A stretch of 32,069 nt of DNA, from NCBI GenBank assembly GCA_900548795.1, contig URLT01000008.1, forward strand, positions 1 to 32,069, given 5' to 3'. The DNA comes from an uncultured Eubacteriales bacterium. Lineage in GTDB: Bacteria > Bacillota > Clostridia > Oscillospirales > Oscillospiraceae. A program made the translations under genes and the position numbers. This document shows, in pieces, positions 15,973 to 22,742 of this stretch (position 1 is the stretch's first letter; each line of letters begins with the position of its first letter). The notes beneath the pieces are model-generated. The model had not been told where the DNA came from and made no database searches. It was given only the letters and a program-made list of their open reading frames with translations.

Positions 15973-17790
15973 TTATTCCACGGTGACGGATTTCGCGAGA
16001 TTGCGCGGCTTATCGACGTCACAGCCGCGCGCCAGCGCGACATAATAGGCAAAAATTTGCAGCGGCACGACGTTCAGGCTCGGCTGCAGCACCGGGTGCG
16101 TCTGCGGCACGAGGACGAAGCGGTCGACGCTCTTGGCGATCTCCTGCTCGTTGCGGGCGGTCGTCAGGCCGAGGACGTTCGCGCCGCGCGCCTTGACCTC
16201 CTTGACGTTGGACATGGTCTTGTCGAACAGCTCCTGCACGCTCGCCACGGCGATGACCAGCGTGTTATCCTCGATCAGGGAGATCGGCCCATGCTTCAGC
16301 TCGCCCGCGGCATAGGCCTCGGAGTGGACATAGGCGATCTCCTTGAGCTTGAGGCTGCCCTCGAGGCAGGTGGCGCTGTCGACGTTGCGGCCGATGAAAA
16401 AGACGTCGTGGTGCTGCTTATAGTGCTCGGCCAGCTCGCGGATCTGCCCGAGGTAGTCCTCGGTGAGCATCTTTTCCATCTTGTCGGGCAGCTCAATGAG
16501 CGCCTTGAGCAGCTCGTCATACTGCTCGGGCAGGAGCGTGTGCAGCGTTTGCGCCATATAAAGAGACAGCAGATAGATCACGGAGAGCTGCGTGGAATAC
16601 GCCTTGGTGGTCGCCACGGCGATCTCCGGCCCCGCCCACGTATAGATCACGTCGGTCGCCGCCTTGGAAATGGCGCTGCCGACGACGTTGACGATCGCCA
16701 GCGTGCGCGCGCCGAGGCTCGTGGCCGAGCGGGTCGCGGCCAGCGTGTCGGCCGTCTCGCCGGATTGGCTGATGATGACAACGAGCGTGTCGTCGCCGAG
16801 CACCGGCTCGGAATAGCGGAACTCCGAGGCCAGGATCGGCTCGACCGGGATGCGGCAGGTTTTTTCGATGATGTATTTGCCGACGCAGCCGACGATATAG
16901 ATCCGGCGGATGCCGCGCAGATAGTCCTCCGTGAGGCTCAGGTCGTCGAGCACAACGCGGCCGTTGCGGATGCGCGGGCTGATGGTCGCGCGCAGCGCCT
17001 TGGGCTGCTCGTGGATCTCCTTGAGCATGAAATGCGGATAGCCGCCCTTCTCGGCCGCAGACATCTCCCATTCGATGTACTCCGGCTCCTTTATGACGCG
17101 CTCGCCGAGCGCGTTATAGAACGCAGCGCCGTCGGCCGTGAAGTCGACCATATCGCCGTCGTTGAGGTAGACGACCTCGCGGGTGTATTTGAGGATGGCC
17201 GGAACGTCCGAGGCGATGAAATTCTCGCCCTTTCCGTAGCCGAAGATCAGCGGGCTGTCCTTCTTAATGGCCAGCATCGAGCCGGGGCGGTCGATGCAGA
17301 GGATGCCCAGCGCATAGCTGCCCTCCATCATCTCCGAAGCGCGGCGCACCGCGAAGAGCAGGTCGTCCTCCCACTCGTAGAAATACTCCAGCAGATTGGC
17401 CACGACCTCGGTGTCCGTGTCGGAGACGAATTGCTTGCCGTTTTTGATGAGGAACTCCTTGAGCGGCAGATAGTTCTCAATGATGCCGTTGTGAACGACG
17501 CAGATCTTGCCGTCCGTGGACAGATGCGGATGCGAGTTGGCGTCCGAGGGCGCGCCGTGCGTCGCCCAACGGGTGTGGCCGATGCCGGCCGTGCCGCGCA
17601 GACGGGCGCCGTTTCCGGTCTGCTCGGCCAGCGCCGCGAGGCGCCCCTTGGTTTTTGAGACGGTAAAGACCCCGTCGGAAGCAACGCAGATGCCTGCCGA
17701 GTCATAGCCGCGGTATTCCAGCTTGCTCAGGCCGTCGAGGAGGATCGGCGCGGCCTGCTTCGACCCGACATATCCAACGATTCCACACAT
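15973..17790 (-). CDS. glmS: Glutamine-fructose-6-phosphate aminotransferase (isomerizing)
   Basis: A 605-residue GlmS, the cytosolic enzyme that makes glucosamine 6-phosphate from fructose 6-phosphate and glutamine, first step of UDP-GlcNAc and peptidoglycan synthesis. The N-terminal glutaminase starts MCGIVGYVG, with Cys as nucleophile after Met removal, and includes the GLSKLEYRGYDSAG and GIGHTRWATHG motifs. The isomerase half has two SIS domains (IISQSGETADT; SLKLKEIAYVHSEAYAAGE, with GELKHGPISL) and the conserved C-terminus PRNLAKSVTVE. Length is normal (about 600-610). GGAGG precedes the ATG by 8 nt. The 100-nt leader holds two hairpins but no recognisable glmS ribozyme. Confidence 0.98.
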   Translation of the reverse strand: MCGIVGYVGSKQAAPILLDGLSKLEYRGYDSAGICVASDGVFTVSKTKGRLAALAEQTGNGARLRGTAGIGHTRWATHGAPSDANSHPHLSTDGKICVVHNGIIENYLPLKEFLIKNGKQFVSDTDTEVVANLLEYFYEWEDDLLFAVRRASEMMEGSYALGILCIDRPGSMLAIKKDSPLIFGYGKGENFIASDVPAILKYTREVVYLNDGDMVDFTADGAAFYNALGERVIKEPEYIEWEMSAAEKGGYPHFMLKEIHEQPKALRATISPRIRNGRVVLDDLSLTEDYLRGIRRIYIVGCVGKYIIEKTCRIPVEPILASEFRYSEPVLGDDTLVVIISQSGETADTLAATRSATSLGARTLAIVNVVGSAISKAATDVIYTWAGPEIAVATTKAYSTQLSVIYLLSLYMAQTLHTLLPEQYDELLKALIELPDKMEKMLTEDYLGQIRELAEHYKQHHDVFFIGRNVDSATCLEGSLKLKEIAYVHSEAYAAGELKHGPISLIEDNTLVIAVASVQELFDKTMSNVKEVKARGANVLGLTTARNEQEIAKSVDRFVLVPQTHPVLQPSLNVVPLQIFAYYVALARGCDVDKPRNLAKSVTVE

Positions 17791-17815
17791 AGTTCAAACC
17801 TCCGTAAAACGAAAT

Positions 17816-17843
17816 CAGGCGTCCGGCGCTGCCGGGCGGCCTG
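17816..17843 (-). promoter_or_regulatory. Second leader hairpin before glmS
   Basis: CAGGC/GCCTG (17816-17820, 17839-17843) closes an internal loop around CCGGC/GCCGG with loop GCT (17823-17835). It ends about 25 nt before the start codon and just before the GGAGG site, where it could modulate translation or act with the first hairpin. Function is inferred. Confidence 0.45.
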
Positions 17844-17853
17844 CGGAAAATCG

Positions 17854-17891
17854 AAAAACCCACAGCGCGGAGGCTGCTCCGACGCTGTGGG
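17854..17891 (-). terminator. Terminator hairpin downstream of dprA and inside the glmS leader
   Basis: Stem CCCACAGCG/CGCTGTGGG (17883-17891, 17859-17867) continues, past one bulged base, as CGGAG/CTCCG with a 4-nt loop: 14 bp in total. TTTTT follows on the minus strand (complement of 17854-17858). It is 68 nt after the dprA stop and would end that transcript, but it also lies right at the expected start of the glmS transcript. Confidence 0.85.
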
Positions 17892-17894
17892 TCA

Positions 17895-17923
17895 ATTATA
17901 CTGCACTCGTTTGTCAAAATCAA
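17895..17923 (-). promoter_or_regulatory. glmS: Promoter of glmS
   Basis: TTGATT (17923-17918), a 17-nt spacer and TATAAT (17900-17895) on the minus strand. The predicted start is near 17888, inside the 5' arm of the 17854-17891 hairpin. A better-looking TTGACA at 17917-17912 is only 11 nt from the -10 and is unsuitable. Confidence 0.72.
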
Positions 17924-17958
17924 CTGAAAATTTACGATTTTCGCACGAAACGGAAAAA

Positions 17959-18834
17959 TCAGTCGAAAATGGACAATTCTGTAACTGCGTATTTTCCAAT
18001 TGAGCGGACATTCTCCGGGATCGGCGTCGCGCCGAGCGCCAGAAGCGCAAGGCTGCCGGGGCTGTCGTCGTCCGGAACGCAGAGGCGACTCAGACCGCGC
18101 CGCAGATTTTCCCGCGCCCCCGACCAGCTCCCGCCGCGCTCCGGCGTGCAGGCGGCGACGACGGCCGCCGCGCCCAGCGCGTGGATCAGGCGGTTGCGGC
18201 TCAGGGCGCGCGCGGCGGAAAACGGGACGTCCGCGCCATGCTCGCTGACAAACAGACGGCGCTCGGCCTGCGCGTGGCGGCACAGCGCGTCCGGCACGAA
18301 GCTCACGACGCTGCCGCCGCCCTGAAGGCAGGCGTCCTGCGCGGCGCGATCGGCTCCGGCGGCGTTTCCGGAGACGAGCGTCAGCCCCTCGGCGGCGCAG
18401 AGCGCGCCGATGCGGCGGGCAAAGCGCAGCGCGCCGGGCGAGGCGTTTCGCGAGCCGACCAGCGCAATGCAGCGCGTTTGCAGCAGCGCGGCATCTCCCC
18501 GGCAGAACAGCACGGGCGGGCATTGCGCGCCCAGCCTGAGCAGCCGCGCCGGGAAGCCCGGCTCGTCTGCGGCCAGAACGGTCAGCGGCGCGTTGCGCGC
18601 CGTGTAGCGGCGCAGGGCGTCCGGCCGGCTGAGCAGCGCCGCGGCGCGCGCCGAGAATTCGGCGGAAAAGCCCAGCGCGGCCAGCTCCGCGGCGCCGACC
18701 GTCCTCGGCAGCCCGGTCACGCCGGCGTCCTGCATACGGCGCAGGAGCTGACCGGCCTGCAGCGCCGTCAGCGGCGCCACGTCCTCTCCGAGGGCGCAGC
18801 AGAGCAGCGCCGTCACCTGCGCCTGCGGCGTCAT
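17959..18834 (-). CDS. DprA/Smf-like DNA-processing protein, divergent
   Basis: A 291-residue protein with the DprA/Smf Rossmann-type fold, which in competent bacteria loads RecA on incoming single strands. Visible: a helical N-terminal part, then DEPGFPARLLRLGAQCPPVLF, IALVGSRNASPGALRFARRI, LVSGNAAGADRAAQDACLQG, PDAL, and SRNRLIHALG with the RNR motif. It departs from typical members: the SGxAxGIDxxAH box reads SGNAAGADRAAQ, and there is no C-terminal winged-helix domain (usual length about 360). The start codon overlaps the helicase stop by 4 nt, so both are co-translated. Either a trimmed DprA or a Rossmann-fold relative with another role. Confidence 0.8.
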   Translation of the reverse strand: MTPQAQVTALLCCALGEDVAPLTALQAGQLLRRMQDAGVTGLPRTVGAAELAALGFSAEFSARAAALLSRPDALRRYTARNAPLTVLAADEPGFPARLLRLGAQCPPVLFCRGDAALLQTRCIALVGSRNASPGALRFARRIGALCAAEGLTLVSGNAAGADRAAQDACLQGGGSVVSFVPDALCRHAQAERRLFVSEHGADVPFSAARALSRNRLIHALGAAAVVAACTPERGGSWSGARENLRRGLSRLCVPDDDSPGSLALLALGATPIPENVRSIGKYAVTELSIFD

Positions 18835-20015
18835 CTCAGCTTTCTGCGCGGCGGCGCGGGCGGCTCCTCGGCCGGAACCAGACAGCCGTAGTCGTCAAAC
18901 ACCATCGGCGCGATGCGGAAGCCCGCGAATTTTGCGATCTCGTCGAGCTTGGCCTTCTCGGGGAAGGAGCCGATCAGCGTGAAGGCGATGCCCTTCTTGC
19001 GGGCGCGGCCGGTGCGGCCGATGCGGTGGATGTAGTATTCGTTCTCGTCCGGCACATCGTAATTGATGACGCCGTCGACGTCGTCGACGTCGATGCCGCG
19101 CGAGGCGACGTCCGTCGCGATGAGCACGGGCAGCTTGCCCATGCGGAAGGCGGCCATGGTCTTTTCGCGGGTGGCCTGCTTGATGTCCCCGTGGAGGCAG
19201 TCGGCCTGAATCCCGGCGCGGCGCAGCTCGTCGCTCAGCCGCTGGCACATGACCTTGGTGTTGCAGAAGACGATCACGCGCTCAAACGCGCCGCTTCGCA
19301 GGATGCGGAGCATCGCCTCGTCCTTTTCCAGACGCGGCACGGTGATGGAATACTGATCGATGTCCGGCTTGCTCTCCTGCGTGGGCGCGACGGTGATCTC
19401 CACCTCGTCGCGCTGGTACATCCAGCTCACGGTCATGACCTCCTGCGAGATCGTCGCGGAGAACAGCCCGAGATTTTTGCGGTTTTTGATGCGGTTGAGG
19501 ATGCTCGTGACGTCGTCGAAGAAGCCCATGTCGAGCATCCGGTCGGCCTCGTCGAGCACGACGGTTTTGATCTTGTCGAAGCGGATGTTCTTGCGCTTAT
19601 AATGATCCATCAGGCGCCCCGGCGTGGCCACGACGATCTGCGGATGGCGGCTCAGGCTCTTGAGCTGCGGCTCCATGCGCTGGCCGCCGTAGAGCACGGC
19701 GACGTTCAAATTGTCATAAAAGGTCATCAGACCGCTCAGCTCGTCGCCGATCTGCAGCGCCAGCTCGCGCGTCGGGGCGAGGATCAGCGCCTGCACGCCC
19801 TCGACGGCCGGGTCGATGTGCTCGATGATCGGGATGCCGAAGGCGAAGGTCTTGCCCGTGCCCGTCGGCGCCTTGGCGATCACATCGCGCCACGCCTGCA
19901 GCGGCGGAATGGCCTCCTCCTGCACGCGGGTCGGCTTTTCCAGCCCCTTTTGCGCCAGCGCGCGCAGGATCGGCTCGCTGACACCCAGCTCCTGAAAGGT
20001 TTTTGTCGTTTCCAT
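18831..20015 (-). CDS. DEAD-box ATP-dependent RNA helicase
   Basis: A roughly 394-residue DEAD-box RNA helicase core with almost no tail, for unwinding RNA in ribosome assembly, decay or cold adaptation. Motifs in order: Q motif (FQELGVS with PTRVQEEAIP), I APTGTGKT (49-56), Ia APTRELALQ, Ib TPGR, II VLDEADRMLD, III SAT, IV VIFCNT, V ATDVASRGIDV and VI HRIGRTGRA. The C-terminus is a short basic stretch, PAPPRRKLR. I chose ATG 20015 because GGAGAG lies 10 nt before it; the in-frame TTG at 20033 overlaps that site. It starts a two-gene operon with the DprA-like gene. Confidence 0.95.
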   Translation of the reverse strand: METTKTFQELGVSEPILRALAQKGLEKPTRVQEEAIPPLQAWRDVIAKAPTGTGKTFAFGIPIIEHIDPAVEGVQALILAPTRELALQIGDELSGLMTFYDNLNVAVLYGGQRMEPQLKSLSRHPQIVVATPGRLMDHYKRKNIRFDKIKTVVLDEADRMLDMGFFDDVTSILNRIKNRKNLGLFSATISQEVMTVSWMYQRDEVEITVAPTQESKPDIDQYSITVPRLEKDEAMLRILRSGAFERVIVFCNTKVMCQRLSDELRRAGIQADCLHGDIKQATREKTMAAFRMGKLPVLIATDVASRGIDVDDVDGVINYDVPDENEYYIHRIGRTGRARKKGIAFTLIGSFPEKAKLDEIAKFAGFRIAPMVFDDYGCLVPAEEPPAPPRRKLR

Positions 20016-20060
20016 GATGTATTTGCTCTCCAAAATTGTAAAAATCCTATGAATTATTAT

Positions 20061-20089
20061 AGTATAGCAGATATTGCGTCCAAATGCAA
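20061..20089 (-). promoter_or_regulatory. Promoter of the helicase-dprA operon
   Basis: TTGCAT (20089-20084), a 17-nt spacer and TATACT (20066-20061) preceded by TG on the minus strand. A second TATAAT overlaps it, with TTGGAC 16 nt upstream. It lies back to back with the plus-strand promoter at 20102-20130. Confidence 0.78.
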
Positions 20090-20101
20090 GCCGTGGCGCA
20101 C

Positions 20102-20130
20102 TTGCAAGCCGAGAAAGATTGTGATATAAT
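20102..20130 (+). promoter_or_regulatory. Promoter of the TIGR04255-type gene
   Basis: TTGCAA (20102-20107), a 17-nt spacer and TATAAT (20125-20130) preceded by TG. Its -35 and the helicase -35 lie in an inverted repeat TGCAAG-N10-CTTGCA (20085-20106). Confidence 0.8.
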
Positions 20131-20185
20131 ACACAGTAAGGAACCGCCGGAGGCCGCTCCGGCAGACGAGAAAGGAGCGTTCCCT

Positions 20186-20971
20186 ATGTTCAACGCAGCA
20201 GACCGCGTGCGCTATGCCAAGCCGCAGATGATCGAGGTGATCTGCCAGCTCCGCTTCCCCACGATCCTCTCCATTGAGGCCAGAGAGCCTGTGGATTTTC
20301 AGGAGCGGATCCGCAGCACCTACCCGCTTTACACCCGCAACATCGAGAAGCTGCCCCCCAAGGTGACGGGTCAGCCGGGGAGCATGAAGCTCGAGGAGCA
20401 GCCGAATGTCACAAACTACCAATTCGCCACGTCGGATAACGGCTGGCGCGTGAATATGACCAAAAATTTCATCTCCCTCGCCACCGCGCGCTATACCGTC
20501 TGGGAGGATTTCGCCGGCAAGCTCGACGAGGTGCTGGCCGATTTCATCAAAATTTACCGTCCGGCGCATTTTGACCGCATCGGTCTGCGCTATATCAACG
20601 CCTTCTCGCGCCGCGACCTCGGGCTGGAGAGCGAGCCGTTCTCCGAGCTGATCGCCCCGGGCTATCTCGGCCTGCTCAACGAGGAGGACGTCCGCGAGCA
20701 GCAGTTCGCCCGCATCACGCAGGAGGCCGAGCTGAGCCTGCCCGGCGGCTGCCGCGCGAAGATTCACTGCGGCCCCGGCATGGTGAAAAAAGGCAACGTC
20801 GAGGACAAGGAGATCAAGTATATTCTTGATTTGGATGTGTTCATGATGGGAAAGGTAGAAAAGCAGCACTCCGCCGGGGCGCTCACGACCGTGCACTCCA
20901 ACGCAGACCGGCTCTTCCGCGGCGCCATCACGCAGACGCTCCACGAGGCCATGGAGCCGACGGAGCTTTGA
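20186..20971 (+). CDS. TIGR04255-family protein of unknown function
   Basis: A 261-residue protein that resembles the sporadically distributed TIGR04255 family, whose function is not known. Family-like features are the N-terminal MIEVICQLRFP, RYTVWEDFAGKLDEVLADF, FDRIGLRYIN near the middle and the C-terminal LDLDVFM followed by a helix with LHEAMEPTEL. It is predicted soluble, without a signal peptide or membrane segment. ATG 20186 is chosen because AAAGGAG is 8 nt upstream; reading the frame from 20084 would start inside the promoter. The YugP-type gene follows in the same direction after 67 nt, with no terminator between, so the two probably share a transcript. Some members elsewhere sit in accessory or defence-like loci; nothing here shows that role. 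Confidence 0.85.
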   Translation: MFNAADRVRYAKPQMIEVICQLRFPTILSIEAREPVDFQERIRSTYPLYTRNIEKLPPKVTGQPGSMKLEEQPNVTNYQFATSDNGWRVNMTKNFISLATARYTVWEDFAGKLDEVLADFIKIYRPAHFDRIGLRYINAFSRRDLGLESEPFSELIAPGYLGLLNEEDVREQQFARITQEAELSLPGGCRAKIHCGPGMVKKGNVEDKEIKYILDLDVFMMGKVEKQHSAGALTTVHSNADRLFRGAITQTLHEAMEPTEL

Positions 20972-21038
20972 GCCTGCCCGCCAGCGAGGCGGCGTCCGTT
21001 TGAGCTGCATCGACTTACCGAAAGAAGGAACGAACCCC

Positions 21039-21770
21039 ATGTATTACGGCTACGGCTATTATTTTGATTGGTATTATATCCCGATCCTGTTTGCCGTCCT
21101 GTTCTCGATCTGGACGAGCATCCAGGTGCGCTCGACCTTCCGGCGCTATTCGCAGGTGCGCAACCGCCGCGGCGTGACCGGGGCGGACGCCGCCCGCGCC
21201 GTGCTCTCGGCAAACGGCGTCGCGGGCGTGCGCATCGAGCGCATCTCCGGCGAGCTGACCGACCACTACGACCCCAAGGCGAACGTCATTCGCCTGTCCG
21301 CCGACGTCTATGACTCGCCGACCCCGGCGGCCGTCGGCGTGGCGGCGCACGAGGCCGGGCACGCCGTGCAGTACGCCGTGGGCTACGGCCCGATCAAGCT
21401 CCGCGCAGCCATCATCCCGGCGGTCAACTTCGGCTCGAAGCTGTCCATGCCGCTGCTGCTGGTCGGCCTTCTGCTCATGAGCTTCACGCGCTACGCCGAG
21501 CTGCGGATGGTGTTCTATTACGTTGCGCTTGCCGGTGTGCTCTGCTTCGGGCTGTGCGTATTTTTCCAGCTCGTGACGCTTCCGACCGAGTTCAACGCCA
21601 GCCGCCGCGCCATGCAGGCCATCCGCACGACGAGCCTGCTCGACGGCGAGGAATGCGCCGCCGCGCGCAAGACCCTGACCGCCGCCGCGCTGACCTATGT
21701 CGCGGCGATGACCGTCTCGCTGCTGCAGTTTTTGCGCCTGCTGAGCATGTTCTCCCGCAGACGCGATTGA
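21039..21770 (+). CDS. YugP-type membrane zinc metallopeptidase
   Basis: A 243-residue neutral zinc metallopeptidase of the YugP family (PF04298). It has a Tyr-rich N-terminus, one membrane segment (about 10-25), and the zinc motif HEAGHAVQ (near 104-111), the two His and Glu being ligands and catalytic base. Two or three further hydrophobic segments follow (about 138-190), then EFNASRRA, which carries the likely third ligand region, and a final hydrophobic stretch. Role and substrates of the family are poorly known. ATG 21039 is favoured over 21000, because AGAAGGA is 8 nt upstream and the product begins at the typical MYYGY. Length is close to the family norm (about 225). Confidence 0.92.
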   Translation: MYYGYGYYFDWYYIPILFAVLFSIWTSIQVRSTFRRYSQVRNRRGVTGADAARAVLSANGVAGVRIERISGELTDHYDPKANVIRLSADVYDSPTPAAVGVAAHEAGHAVQYAVGYGPIKLRAAIIPAVNFGSKLSMPLLLVGLLLMSFTRYAELRMVFYYVALAGVLCFGLCVFFQLVTLPTEFNASRRAMQAIRTTSLLDGEECAAARKTLTAAALTYVAAMTVSLLQFLRLLSMFSRRRD

Positions 21771-21787
21771 ATCGCAGCCGATCTTTC

Positions 21788-21832
21788 GAAGCCGCAGCAG
21801 TTCTCTCTGCTGCGGCTTCTCTTCTTATTTTT
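21788..21832 (+). terminator. Terminator between yugP-like and pdaA-like genes
   Basis: A 13-bp stem GAAGCCGCAGCAG/CTGCTGCGGCTTC (21788-21800, 21807-21819) with a 6-nt loop; on the plus strand it is followed by TCTTCTTATTTTT. The genes converge on it, and the minus-strand stop codon at 21825-21827 lies in the T-rich tail. On the minus strand no good T run follows. Confidence 0.8.
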
Positions 21833-22595
21833 CCGGCTCGAACAGCCCGTCGAGGGTGCCGAAGCGGTAGCCCTGCTCCGTCCACCGGTCGATCAGCGTG
21901 CCGAGGATGCGGGCGTTCGTCTCCGACGTCGCGTGCAGCAGGATGACCGCGCCGTTGTGCGTGCGCGGCAGCAGCTTCTCAAACGCCGCCTCGTCCGAGG
22001 GCTGGTTGTCGCGCAGCCAGTCCACGTAGGCAAGGCTCCAAAACACCGTTCGGTAGCCCAGCCTCTGCGCCATTTGCAAATTTTCCTCCGAAAAGATCCC
22101 CTGCGGCGGCCGGTAATAGCGCGGCATTTCCCGCCCGCAGGCCGCCCGATAGGCGTCGGCGACGCTTTGCAGCTCCGATGCAAACGTCGTCTCGTCGCCG
22201 ATCTTCGACATATCCCAGTGGTGATAGGTGTGATTTCCGACGGTGTGTCCCTCGTCGGCCATGCGCCTGACCAGCTCCGGATTCTGCTCGACGTACGTCC
22301 CGACGACAAAAAACGCCGCCGGGACGTTTTTTTCGCGAAGCGTGTCGAGGATCTGCGCGGTGAAGCCGCCCTCATAGCCGAGGTCAAAGGTCAGATAGAG
22401 CACCTTTTCCTCCGTGTTGCCCAAAAAGGCCGCGTCAAGCCTCCGCAGCTCGTCGCTGCCCGCGTTGCCGACCGGCGCCTCGCCCTCGTTCGGAAAGCTC
22501 AGCCCCCACGAGCCCGTCTCGAGCGCATTGCCGGAGCAGCCGCCGAGCAGAAGACACAGCAGCGCAAGCACCGCCGTCAGCCGAATGAATTTCAT
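21825..22595 (-). CDS. PdaA-like polysaccharide deacetylase lipoprotein
   Basis: A 256-residue NodB-fold deacetylase, most like the PdaA group that removes acetyl groups from peptidoglycan muramic acid (delta-lactam formation in spore cortex). The signal ends in the lipobox LLGG-C at Cys20, so it acts on the outer face of the membrane. The metal/active-site blocks are LTFDLGYEGGFT (the TFDxGYExGxT form of PdaA, with Leu where PdaA often has Asn and other NodB enzymes Asp), EGHTVGNHTYHHWDMS (His-x3-His) and YYRPPQGIFSE; AVILLHATSETNA is the C-terminal catalytic His region. GGAGGG precedes the ATG by 7 nt. No clear promoter was found in the 147-bp gap, which also contains a terminator. Confidence 0.93.
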   Translation of the reverse strand: MKFIRLTAVLALLCLLLGGCSGNALETGSWGLSFPNEGEAPVGNAGSDELRRLDAAFLGNTEEKVLYLTFDLGYEGGFTAQILDTLREKNVPAAFFVVGTYVEQNPELVRRMADEGHTVGNHTYHHWDMSKIGDETTFASELQSVADAYRAACGREMPRYYRPPQGIFSEENLQMAQRLGYRTVFWSLAYVDWLRDNQPSDEAAFEKLLPRTHNGAVILLHATSETNARILGTLIDRWTEQGYRFGTLDGLFEPEK

Positions 22596-22700
22596 GTTGC
22601 ATCCCTCCGTTCGCTGCTATCCTATGTCCGAGCCGCGCCGGACAGAACGCAGGCTCGACGCGCAGCCCCGGATTTTTTCATTCTTCCCCCGAAAAAGCAA

Positions 22701-22737
22701 AAAAACGGGAGAAATCGCACGTTTGCGATTTCTCCCG
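22701..22737 (-). terminator. Terminator of the AAA-CYTH gene
   Basis: A perfect 14-bp stem (22706-22719 with 22724-22737) and 4-nt loop; on the minus strand it is followed by TTTTTTTGCTTTTT. It begins 5 nt after the stop codon. Confidence 0.92.
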
Positions 22738-22742
22738 GCTTC

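Noticed and set aside
17912..17917. TTGACA as the -35 of the glmS promoter
   Set aside because: Only 11 nt from the -10, which is too short; TTGATT at 17918-17923 gives 17 nt.
17791..17958. glmS ribozyme upstream of glmS
   Set aside because: The leader after the promoter is about 100 nt and shows two simple hairpins; the conserved core and double pseudoknot of the ribozyme are not visible.
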